A stretch of 64,000 nucleotides of DNA from Archegozetes longisetosus (Eukaryota; Arthropoda; Arachnida; Sarcoptiformes; Trhypochthoniidae). A program made the translations under genes and the position numbers. Numbering within the stretch: position 1 is the stretch's first letter; each line of letters starts with the position of its first letter. The notes under the pieces are model-generated. The model did not search any database. It saw nothing but the letters and a program-made list of their open reading frames with translations, and was not told the origin of the DNA. Shown here one piece after another: positions 48,810 through 64,000 of the stretch. The stretch lies in NCBI GenBank assembly GCA_018873245.2, contig JAEMBT020000005.1, positions 3,706,001-3,770,000 on the forward strand, given 5' to 3'.

Positions 48810-51800
48810 TCAATGCTTAATCAATGAAAGAAATTCTTCACGAGTTTTAGGGTCGTCACGAAAAACGCCGAGCATTGTGCTGGTGATAGTTTTGCTGTTA
48901 ATCTTCTGAACGCCTCTCATCACCATGCACATGTGTCTGAAATTGATTCAATTTAGTTATAATCAAATGTAAGTTTAGTTCAATTCTATAATGAAGTGTA
49001 AGTCTAGTTTGATTCTATCATCATATGTAAATCTAGTCTAAACCATATCATCATATGTGAACTTAGTCTAATCCTATGTCAGCAAATGTAAGTCTTTATA
49101 ATTACGTGGCTTCGATCACTACTCCAACTCCTGCTGGTTTTATTGCATCCGTTATCGCCACCGCTATCTGTTTCGTTAACCGCTCCTGAACTTGATTTTT
49201 AAACTAATTAATTCAACTGATTAACTCATATCTAGTTTTCTCTTTGAAATACCTTGAAGTCTACGGCTGAACATTTCGACAACTCTCGCCAATTTACTTA
49301 AACCCAAAACTTGCTTATTGGGTAAATATCCGATAGAGACCTATTGAGAGATAGCTTTTATGCATATAATGAGACAATTTTGAGAATATGTTTAAATTAA
49401 AGCTGTCATTATCGACCTTTTAGTGAATAGAAATCCTACGCAAAGCATTCTTTTCTGGCACAATAATCTATAGAGTGCACAATAACTTAAGGTTATATTA
49501 AGCTTATCGCAAGTTCTTTACCGACTTGTTATAAGAAGCAACTCGTTATAGAACGACGGAAGTCCTATAAGAGCATTGTATATAATGCTATATCTCACTC
49601 CTAAGACTACTGCATAAAATTGATGACTCGATCCCACTATAATCTCAAATCATTGCTGAGCAAACCGAAAAACGATACATCAACTAAACCTATAGCTTAT
49701 GAAAGCTATATTCCATCACCACCGACTTCTCTCTTATCCTACTTTCTTCTAATAGTTGCCATAGACCAACAATTCTCTATCATTTTCTGCAAGCTTTTCA
49801 ATAAGAATGTCACTATCAATCTATTCCTTTACTTCTGATTTCACTTCTATGCTTTCAATACGCTCTCATTTATATGACTAAATCGTAAGAATTTGTTCAT
49901 GTAAATCTTAAGATTCGTGGTAACTAAAGTCTCCAATAAATCAAACTAAGGACTCACTTTTTACAACTTTGCTCATGGATTTGTTTTTGTCATAAGCGGA
50001 AAATAAAACTCATTTTATAAATTGGTTCAAACATTTAGATTTTGTATTTCTAGCTCTAATGATTTGAATTTAAAATAAAACTGTCAGTTGTAACCTAAAC
50101 TTATTTGTACGATTCGATGATTAAATAATTTGCTAATAAATGAGTTGACAAAATATACTCACGTGTCCAAAAATAGGTGTCAAGTGATGCTCACAAAGAG
50201 AACATCTCTATGTCTTTAACTATAACCATTTCATCGTGATCTTCGTTGAATATTGCGTCGTTTAGAAGCTCTGTTCATCAAATTTCATTCAATTATGCAT
50301 TTCATTGTTTTCATTTAATTCATTTTATCAAAATTGATGTGCAACTAAACTTAAGCTATTGCGTCCATTTTAATCAAATTTCATTTTCAATTGTATTACT
50401 ATTTTCTGTTTTGTCTTCACTAATCTTTCTAGAGTTTAGTCATTTTGAAAGTTTTAACTCAATGGAGCCAGAAAACTATTCAATCAGAATACATTGAATA
50501 AAGATTCTGGAAATATATTAAATATTTTCTTTCAAGACGTACACAAATCTTCAAATGTTTTCAAGTTTATAATTGCTTAGTTTGAGAAGTTGTATTTTCC
50601 ATAAATCTGAGTCAAAAGCATTGAACAGTTTTCATATTTAGATAAAATTCATGTCACCAAAAAGTGACCATTTCAAATTCAAAACTTTTCTATTAAGTTT
50701 AGCCTTAATTAATGCACTTTATCTGAGCATTTAATTAGTATTAACGGAATATTAAAGTTTCGTATGTGTTCTAAATATTTTATTAGACAAAAATAATGTA
50801 TAAGGTATGTTTGAACTGAGCTAAGGTTCAATTTAAAGTAGGAATACATATCAGTTCTGTTACTCTGAGCTTAAGCTGAGCTGAGCCGAGCTGGGCTGTA
50901 AGCTGGACTGGTCTGATCTGATTGATAAATTAAGATTTTTTGGGTAACATTTTCATATTTATTAGAAATACTGAAAAATAACTAAAAATTAAGAAATTTT
51001 GGTCCAATAGTTTTAAATGATCTAGATTTGAGTGATATTTTGTTGCTTAGAATGATGGGCAATTAGAATATCAAATCATTAGCTTAATGTTTATTTCGAA
51101 TCAAAGTATGTAAACATCGAGTTGAAGCACACTAAACTTGTTTTGAACTAATTATTCAACATTTAATTTCATCTTTAAGTGAAAACATTTTTAAACCACT
51201 TTATATGAACTATTTTGAAATACTTGATTTAAACTAATCTCATTAAACTATACAGCATATTATTTATATTAAAAGTATCAAATTTTTATTTGGATAAGTG
51301 GTTTAAGAAATAATAAGCTCATAAATTCCTTAAACTATTAGTCATTGAGCTGAGCTAAGCCGAGCTGAAGTGAGCTGGTAGCTCAGTGTAGTGAGCTTGA
51401 GCTGTGAGCTGAGCTGATGTCTAACACTAATTTTAAAGAATATAATCCAAATTGAAATGATAAAAAAACATCTAAAGTTTGAAAATTGTAATTAAAAACT
51501 TCAGTTTAACCGCATTCAACACAATGTTGAGGAACTTTTTCATTAACGCTGTGTGCTTACAAATTAGAGTAAATTCTTTACAAAGCTTCGAATGTGAATG
51601 TCAACTTTTAAGTTTTTTGCTCTATTTGTAATCTCAATAAAGTATATGATCATAAGAAAAATTAGTCTTCGAAAATTGGATTTATTATAAATGACCAAAT
51701 ATGCGATAGTAAGATTACTGGCGAGTCTATAAGAAATACGATATCATTCAAATTTTGATCAAATGAAAAAATTTTCTAAGTTGTGCAACACGTTCAATAG

Positions 51801-53119
51801 CTAATTTTGAAGTGATTTTTAGAGTTTACTCGAAAATAAAACACTGAATTACATAATAACATGAAATTTTTAGTTCAAGTCATTTCTTTAATATTCAAAA
51901 CACGGAAATACAGGTATATTGAGGTATATATAGAGAACTTTCTGGTAGGTATTATAATTCGACTTTTAGCATCCAATCTAAACTGTTTATAGTTCAAAGT
52001 TTTTTGCGAAAAACATGTGAAATCAACCAAAATAGATTAATCTAGTCATGAAAACTAGTTTTCGAAATTTCAAACTGATAAAGCCGTAAATATAGAATTT
52101 GACAATTTTTAACTCATATCACTTCTTACTTGTCACTGTATTTGTAGTCAATTCTTTCACGTATTAAGCCATTTCACCTTTTGATCATAAACTAAGATAA
52201 CTTTGATGCACCTGCAAATCACAGCTTAGTTTTTGTTAATTTGCAGCTTAAATCCAGATCTTAAGGTTAGGCTAAGCCAAATAAATTCAAGTGATAATCG
52301 ATTAAGTGATTTTGTTTTATTTTTAACTACTTGTTTTTAGTCTTAAATTGAAATTTATTCAAATTTACTGGATGCTAAAATTCAATTAATTCAATAAAAT
52401 ATTGAGATTTTCATTGGCAAAGTTTCTATTGTGAAAGTTTTCATTAAATTTACTCATGAGTTAACATTATTTAAGGAACAAAGAGGATTCACTGTTGCTA
52501 TCAAAAGCTTAGGCAACAAGTAGTGATGCACTGTAGACAATCTCAGTTCACAGCCTCATAGAATTAAGTGATCAATGATCAGCTCTGGTTTTGATGTTCA
52601 TTCCATTAGCAGTAAAAGCTTTAACTTATTCTATTAAACTCTTTGTATTAGAAATAATTCCTATTCTTTTGTCTCCTATACAGCTTTCGGATCAAATCCT
52701 AACACAATTATTGCTTTCATGATAACATAAATAAAAATCAATTCAAATAACGCTAATTATGATCAAGACAGACATCAAAGAGCTAAGACATGATTGTTTA
52801 TCGATCGCTCGCACTACTTAGCTTGACAGAAAAGTTAAATAGTTTGTCAATTGTTAAGACTTTAAAATATGAAAATACCTGAAAGCTTCACATTATATCC
52901 ATGAGTGAAATACCAGAGAGCTTTAGCAGCTCTTTCAGGTGTCTTCTTCAAGCCTTGACGTGTAGGATCTTCTCCTATACTACTTATTAAATCACGATAT
53001 ACTGAAGTTAACTGTTCAACCACTTGTTCTCTGTTTGGATCATCTTTTTCCAACAACTCATCGTGATCTTGAGAATCAGTTGTAGACAATATTCTTCTCT
53101 TACCATTCATACCACTCAT
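48810..53119 (-). CDS. GCH1: GTP cyclohydrolase I, with a frameshift at the zinc Cys
   Basis: Minus-strand exons: 53119-52879, 50270-50163, 49340-49253, 49190-49106, 48936-48810; ~216 aa. It makes dihydroneopterin triphosphate from GTP, the first step of tetrahydrobiopterin synthesis. Motifs in order: [84 protein letters not shown], and [17 protein letters not shown]. Exon 2 is 108 nt but phase needs 110. The break falls where MFS-x-CEHHL should be: the sequence reads TCTTTGTGAGCATCAC, so the codon of the first zinc-ligand Cys is lost to an apparent 2-nt deletion (near 50190-50196). The other ligands (EHH, HMC) are present. The ATG at 53119 is the first in a frame preceded by a possible UTR acceptor. 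Intron 1 is 2.6 kb. Confidence 0.96.
48940..49104. repeat. Degenerate ~35-bp tandem repeat in GCH1 intron 4
   Basis: Four copies built on ATCATATGTAAGTCTAGT(T/C) fill most of the 169-nt intron between the last two GCH1 exons. Confidence 0.7.
50863..50920. repeat. GAGCTGAGC-type low-complexity array 1
   Basis: Runs of GAGCTTAAGCTGAGCTGAGC and variants, GC-richer than the surroundings, in GCH1 intron 1. Confidence 0.75.
51345..51419. repeat. GAGCTGAGC-type low-complexity array 2
   Basis: The same unit as the array 430 bp to the left: GAGCTGAGCTAAGCCGAGCT and variants. Confidence 0.75.
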
Positions 53120-54017
53120 ATTCAAATAATTATCGATTTTCTTGCTGTGATTCCAACCTGAAAACTTTGTTGAAAGATTTTCTCTGCAGGATTTTATCAC
53201 TTAAATACATCCTATTGCTTGTGACGTGATTGCACTTTCGAGTCCTACTTTCTCATTGGACTAGTGCTTAAATAAGGCCAATCATCTATACCTTAATTAT
53301 TGATTTCTCTAACAAATCTAACACTATCTAACACTTGTATTCTCTCCTAACTTTTTAATATTCTCTATTTCCACTTATAATACTATCAATTTTTTCTAAT
53401 CTTTAACTAACTATTATTCAACTTTATATTAACACTTCTCAACTTTTATTCCATCCATTCTAGGGCTTGCTCTATGTTTTCATGTTTTCTCTAATTTCTC
53501 TAATGGTTTTCGTTAAATTAAGACAATATTTCAGATTAAGTTTACATGTAACTAATTTTAGATCAGTAAACTTTTTTAAATTATTGGTTCAATAATCAAT
53601 TTGAATCTACGCTCCTTTCAAACTATCGATTTCTACCCAATGTTACAATTGTACCTCGATAAGTCAACCATTGGAAACCGATAACTCACGTTCACTATAA
53701 CGAGGTTTCACTATATATACAGGTCAAAATCAGTCAAGTTGGATATTTCTGGACTTAACTGAAGCTTTGATTGTATCGAGAATTCGCTTACAAAGAGGTT
53801 CACTATAAAATGGTTCACTGTATACTGAGATATTGCTGTATTGCACTACAGTTCAGGGATTTTGCCCTAAATTCGGGTAAAAGGGGTTTCGTTACGAAAC
53901 AACTTGTTTTCAATATTAGTATAAATACAAACATATTTTGTTCTCATTTCTGCAATTCAATTTTTTTAACAAATTTAATATTTTTAAGTCATATCAAAAT
54001 AGTATTTGATTAACAAA
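53120..54017. promoter_or_regulatory. Divergent promoter region GCH1 / ZC3H14 with inserted MITE
   Basis: About 900 bp between two divergent start codons. A pogo-like MITE (53646-53838) is inserted in it. A minus-strand TTTTCAG at about 53160 could be a GCH1 5' UTR acceptor. No TATA box is evident. Confidence 0.45.
53646..53838. mobile_element. Pogo/Tigger-like MITE, copy C (193 bp), with TA target duplication
   Basis: TA|CAATTGTACCTCGATAAGTC on the left. The right end in reverse reads CAGCAATATCTCAGTATACA followed by GTGAACC. TA flanks both sides (53644-53645, 53839-53840). Internal CACTATAACGAGGTTTCACT matches copies A and B. Confidence 0.75.
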
Positions 54018-56461
54018 ATGTCGAATATTAAAAATGAAGTCATTCAGAAATTAAGAGTAAGTCTTAAATTATTTCATTTTCAATTAATTGTTTGCATTTA
54101 ATAATCAATTTTTGTTACTTCGATCAGTCGGACATTCGGTCAAAACTGGACCAAATCGGAGCATTTGTCGGTTAGGATCATATAATCTACTTATTATTTG
54201 CTCTATTGTTGACATCTTTTCTTAATTTCTTAGACAATGAATTAGCCGATTATATAATGGTTTTGGTCGCAAATCAAAAGAGTAAATATCAGATGAAAGA
54301 CGACTTATCGCTCTTTTTAGGCAAAGAGACTGACGATTTTGTCAATTGGCTGCATATCACTCTCAAGAATATGCAGTTGACTGCCATTCAAAGTATTTCT
54401 CAGTCACTATATTATAACTATTTGTTAATTGTCTCAAAGTCTGATTTCATTCAATTTATGTTTTAGGTGAAGACAGAAAACTAATGACATCCAAAAATTC
54501 AGATTCAGTCAAAGACTCGTCGAATAGAAGTAAAGACAAAACTAAACAAAAAGTCGAGAAACTTGTTAAAAGCGATAAATCGAGCAATTCTTCAGTTAGG
54601 AATGAATTAAAGGAAGCAAAATTAAAGAATATAAAACAAGAATCAAATGGTAAAAATGATTCTGTTCCAAGTCCCAAGTCTGTGAATGCGGTTAGTCCTC
54701 AACCCACTTTTGATACCAACCAAAGTCAAAAATTTCAGTCAAACGAAGAAATTCATAAAAACCAAATACTCGACGAGCAAAAAGAGCAGAATGACGAAGA
54801 AGTAGTTCTTCATTTGAATCCTGACGGCGGAGATGTCGATGAATTGCTACAAGAAAATGACATTAACGAAGAGAAAAGGTTTGAAGTGAAAGAAACAAGA
54901 GCGAAACCAACTCGACGCGCGAAAGTTTCTCCACTGAGAAGACAACCAGTAAGCAGTACAACTCCTAGTTCTACAATTGGTGCAGTTCTGCGAAACAAGC
55001 CTGAAGAAGAGGAAGACGATACTTATGACCCAACCCGACCTACAGTTGGAAACGTGGCCAGTGTTGTTCGTGTAACTGAACGCAAATCGAGTGTTCCCAT
55101 CGAACTGCAGGCCAACAAAAATCTATTATTGCGAGCTGTAAAAGATGCGCATCAGTCAACAAATCATAGTAAAAAGAGAACTAACGAAGAAGTTGGGTAC
55201 ACGCCAACTCCTATTAAAAAACGTCTCGGAGAAAAACAAATTACTGTCATTAATGAAGAACATGATTTACATCCTGAGGACCTTAGAAATTATCTTAATA
55301 TTAATAGAAAAGGTTCGCTATTTCACCTTCAATAATAATTCATATTTGCTCAACTGTCAGTATTGTTATAAATCCCGCTCACTTTCAAGTTGGTTAATAG
55401 CACTTCAAGTGTGCGCCAGCAATACTTTTAGTTGAATAGAGAGCAAATCGATTTTGAAATTATAATAACTTTGTTCTAATGTTATCCTTAAAATAGATTC
55501 TGACAAAAGCGATGTTATAGTTTCATCAGAATTAGATGAAAATTTGAATAATAATAGAGTCGTTAAACAACTCAAAGCTAGGGAAGCCTTTGAAAATAGT
55601 CCTCAATTTGTAGTCACTTTAGACGGTGTCGATCATAATCAATTTATAAATAGCAGTCGATGTAAGTTCTATTGTTTGCACGCTTTTGATTATTTTCATT
55701 TATTAATCTTTTTCTCCAACAGCAGTTACTGATGACGAAATCCTTCTGGACGAAGAAATGGATGAAGAGTTTCTTGAACCAGAAGAGATTGCAGTGGACG
55801 GAGAGGAAAGTAACGACTTAAGTGCCAATAAATTGAATGAGAGATGTCGTTTTTGGCCAGCCTGTAAGAATGGAGACAAATGTGACTTTCAACACCCGAC
55901 TACTCCATGCAAGTCAGTCAATACTAAGATAACTTTATTATTGCCCAAAACTTCATTCAAATAAGTTGATTGATCTAATACTAAATCGATTTGCAGGTCT
56001 TTTCCGAATTGTCGTTTTGGCGATAAATGTTTATTTATTCACCCGAATTGTAAATTTGATGCGATGTGTACTCGTAAAGATTGTCCATTCACTCACGCGA
56101 GTAAACGAAAATACCGACATCAGCGACTATTACACCTAATCTATTACCGCCATCATCAATGAAGCCATGTAAATATTTTCCTAACTGCAAAAATCCTGCC
56201 TGTCCCTACTTTCATCCAAAGGTAATCAACCTTTTCCTCAGTTTCAATCCGATAACTTTAGTCTCTCTTCTCTAGACCTGTCATTTTGGTGCTAAGTGTC
56301 GATCTATTGCTTGTCCATTCGTTCACCCGAACACAGGCTATGCTCCGCTCCCATCAGTACCACATCCAAATCAACTGAAATGGAAAGCAAAAGATCACAT
56401 CAGCGAAAGAGCGTTTGCTGTTGCTGATACTGATGAATCGACTCCTACTGCAAGCAGTTGA
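54018..56461 (+). CDS. ZC3H14: Nab2/ZC3H14 poly(A)-binding CCCH zinc-finger protein, one frameshift
   Basis: Eight exons: 54018-54056, 54128-54170, 54234-54392, 54467-55312, 55497-55661, 55723-55912, 55997-56221, 56276-56461; ~617 aa. The N-terminal PWI-like fold has GAFVDNELADYIMVLVANQK and DDLSLFLG..TDDFVNWLH. A long Lys/Glu/Ser-rich middle includes the family segments ANKNLLLRAVKDA and FVVTLDGV. Five C-terminal CCCH fingers start at CRFWPACKNGDKCDFQH and end at CHFGAKCRSIACPFVHP. ZC3H14 binds poly(A) RNA in the nucleus and limits tail length. Exon 7 is one nt short of phase. The frame breaks at A4 (56108-56111) in the linker after the third finger; one more A gives KRKIPTSATI, as in relatives, and continues into CKYFPNC. 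The start context is AACAAAATG. A poly(A) signal is likely at 56635-56640. Confidence 0.93.
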
Positions 56462-56634
56462 AGACAAAAGTTTTTTCAATGTTGATTGAAATTTATGAAA
56501 TAATTCTATAATGAGTTGAAACAATTTCTTGAATATTTGACTTTACATATAAATATAAGTATATTTGCATACCATTAATTTAATAAGATACATAATGTGG
56601 AAGATTTATAAGAGAAAAGTTCTCATTATATGTC

Positions 56635-56640
56635 AATAAA
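56635..56640 (+). terminator. Candidate ZC3H14 poly(A) signal
   Basis: AATAAA 174 nt after the ZC3H14 stop codon. Confidence 0.45.
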
Positions 56641-57798
56641 ATATAAATTATGTCTCCATAAGAAACTTCATTTATAAAACAAGAAAATTCCATAACTTGA
56701 TAAATATTTGACGTCAAGGCAAATGATACCATTTATTATTATTTGGTACAAAGAAGTTTAATATTATATGTCAATCTAGTTTATAAACAAGACTCCAAAT
56801 TTATTTAACTTAACTGATAGTTGGCGTCACTTAGTTTATGACTTACTGCTAATCAGTTTTCTAGAGCTAAGCGTTTTTTTTATGAGAATCTCGGTTTCGG
56901 TTTCTATTTTCTAGGATCTGATCGAACTTATCAAGTGACTGCTTCTTTCTGGGGAATATTTTCAATTAAGCTGACTAGATCTGAAAAATAATGAGGTGCA
57001 TGTTATGTATTATCATTTTTGCGAATATTCACTTAAATGAACTAAGGCTTAATAAAATGAGCCCAACAATTAGTCTAATGCTTGTAATGATAACCTAATG
57101 TGTAAGACCATGAACAGAGCTTTCATAACCTTTTCAAGTTGAATACCTTGCATAACTTTGATTACAGGATAAAATTAACTTAACATAAGCTCATGACTGA
57201 ATAAGCTGAGGATTTTCAAAGATCATGCAAGAGTCTTATGATTACTCTATGTTACTTATGATGAGTATTTCAAAATAATATGACTATCTACATTTTTACT
57301 GAACATTATCTAAGAATATTCTAAAATTAAAAAATACTTTCACAAGCTGGCATTTGTTCCCAATTACTAGAAATATGTTGAAATTTTACAAATTTGTTGA
57401 GATCTTGTAGACTAAAACCTGTTTAACTTTGATATACGCTCGAGTGGTTTTTAAAAAACAATAAAATTCCTATAGAAAAACATGGTTTAATTGTTATTGA
57501 CTTTAAAGAACCACATAACTGCACGTAAAAGTTGGACAGGTTCTACTTTATCAGGAGTTGTTTGTCATTTCAAAGGTTATGATGTGATATGAATGAACAT
57601 CAGATAAACTAAGTGAAGAGTGTGCGAACCCTACTGTAATTTACAACCTTTTTGATATCGCGCTCCTGTTTAAACCTAATTTAATTATGATTGCTTATTA
57701 TCATAGTTGATAGCTGTAACTTAATTAAATTCATCATTGCTTAATATTAAGTATGCAATTTGATATACATTTCTATATTAGTGCAATACGCTCATAAA

Positions 57799-57990
57799 TT
57801 AACAATTATTGTTGAGTTGTCATGGGATGCCTTCCACTTTCCCATAATGTATCGGACATCAAGAGATGTGTTTCATAGTTAATATGATCAAAAATCATTT
57901 TTACAAACTATATATGGTAACTAATTGATGAGTGCCATAGGGAGGCTGGCATAGCAACAGTGTTATCTGGTTGCTATCAAAGATTATTGC
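57799..57990. mobile_element. ~190-bp TIR element (MITE), diverged copy
   Basis: The right end GGCATAGCAACAGTGTTATC then GGTTGCTATCAAAGATTATT is clear and shows the conserved TAGCAAC/GTTGCTA hairpin. The left end (TTAACAATTATTGTTGAG, GGGATGCC) is weak. Confidence 0.6.
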
Positions 57991-58987
57991 TTTATTGAGT
58001 GTACAGTAAGGTAGATAAGTTAGTAGATTCAACTTTTCCTAAATTTCATGTGAAGAAAGAAAGCAAAAGTTAGTCCAAATAGTCTATTTTGTTAAGTTAA
58101 TCAATAAAAATCTCTTGGAATTAATTACCAAGTTTTCAATCTCGACTAAATTCTATAAGAATGACGAGTCTTCTTAACTAAATTCGTAATAATTTAGATT
58201 TTAGTTGGAATATGAAAAATTAATTTCGGATGCCGGCAGACATTTGTTGTCTGTGTTGTGTTGTTCAGTAGTTTATTTTATAACTGCACAAAGTTCTCTA
58301 TTTCTGAATTGTTTATTTAAAAATTTAATTTGAGAAACAAGTTATTTGTCAGCTATGAAGCAAAGAATCGATGGTGGCCAAGCTAGTAAGGGCTTCTGGT
58401 GCTCAGACTCAATTCCTAATTCAAATGTGAAGCTAACTTCACGTAAAAGTTTGTGTATTTCTTAACATGAAGTTTTCTTAATATTTGTAATAATTGCTAC
58501 GAAATAAAGTAAAAGTAGATTATAATTCAAGTTTATAACTATTGCACAGAAAGTTTTAATCAGAAAATATATATTTAATCGAAATGAATATAATGTGTGA
58601 TCCTACTCAAAATTTCTGATTTCGCAGATGACAACTGGCTGAGAAAGTGATTAAAATGAACAAGCAAAGAAGTTTTAACCGAAGTTTTAGGGTTATGTAT
58701 GTGGAGAAGTAGAGTTGGCTGAGAGCCAATCGGGTTATAGCTAAGGTTAGAGCTGTGAAGATAGAAGCAATAGTCAAAGTGCTAGCATAGTAAGCAACGT
58801 ATATAGGAGTTGAACATCTCGTTAAATGAATGGAAGAATGGATGAGTAGTAGTTTGACACTGTTGCTATATAACTGGTAAATGAAAGGTTTTGATGAGAT
58901 GATCCCTTTTATACATTGATATTTGTTATATGGCGTGTGTTGTTGTAGAATTACTTATGTTTTAAGCGACTACTTGTGAGTAGAACA

Positions 58988-64000
<5,013 letters not shown>

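Larger units (their letters stand above)
50271..52878 (-). other. First intron of GCH1 (2.6 kb)
   Basis: AT-rich, with two separated GAGCTGAGC-rich arrays (50863-50920, 51345-51419) and a fragment of the ~200-bp TIR element around 52490-52540 (TTGCTATCAAAAGC, AAGTAGTGATGCACTG). No coding exon is needed here, since exon 1 and exon 2 phases join correctly. Confidence 0.65.
56462..58987. other. Intergenic ZC3H14 / PPP2R5D
   Basis: ZC3H14 3' UTR, then AT-rich DNA with one probable TIR-element copy (57799-57990) and the presumed PPP2R5D promoter. No open frame with coding character. Confidence 0.6.

Noticed and set aside
50180-50270. TGA at the GCH1 zinc-Cys position as a selenocysteine codon
   Set aside because: The frame after the TGA does not give EHHL; the exon is also 2 nt short of phase. 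A deletion explains both, recoding explains neither.

Overview
This looks like nuclear DNA from a small-genome animal, most likely an arthropod. The evidence is an AT-rich background, very short GT-AG introns (mostly 51-90 nt), metazoan-only genes (ZFYVE26, TBCE, ZC3H14, SLC3 heavy chain) and an Rsf1-type RRM/Gly-rich splicing factor known from insects. A mite or other chelicerate would fit, but nothing here proves that. There is no bacterial, plasmid or phage content.

Layout. (1) 1-11.2 kb is gene-dense: the C-terminal end of ZFYVE26 (+), a putative 76-residue single-pass membrane protein (+), a complete beta-tubulin (-), tubulin cofactor E (+), DESI2 (-), a candidate micro-ORF (+) and the CNOT7/CAF1 deadenylase (+). 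(2) 11.9-18.3 kb is a four-exon SLC3-type amino-acid transporter heavy chain (-) with a 3.6 kb intron. (3) 18.35-46.13 kb holds no convincing gene. It contains microsatellites, short tandem repeats and at least three kinds of small inverted-repeat elements. (4) 46.1-64 kb holds Rsf1 (+), GTP cyclohydrolase I (-), ZC3H14 (+) and the first seven exons of a PPP2R5D/widerborst-type PP2A B56 subunit (+), which runs off the right edge.

Exon structures were rebuilt by hand from splice sites and reading-frame phase. Nine genes are well supported. Six of these are intact over the visible part. The other three (SLC3, GCH1, ZC3H14) each carry one 1-2 nt deletion in a homopolymer or dinucleotide context inside a strongly conserved motif, while the rest of the gene looks intact. 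That pattern fits unpolished long-read consensus errors better than three independent pseudogenes, but it needs checking.

Functional links. Beta-tubulin and its folding cofactor TBCE are divergently transcribed from a shared ~740 bp region with CCAAT motifs in both orientations. This TBCE lacks its usual N-terminal CAP-Gly domain. CNOT7, Rsf1 and ZC3H14 are all mRNA-processing factors, but they are separated and are probably neighbours by chance.

Most noteworthy non-genic observation: a ~200 bp terminal-inverted-repeat element (TIR core CTTAATAATC followed by TGATAGCAAC) with at least six copies. Also present are a three-copy pogo/Tigger-like MITE, a 377 bp element with ~35 bp TIRs and a ~400 bp inverted repeat.
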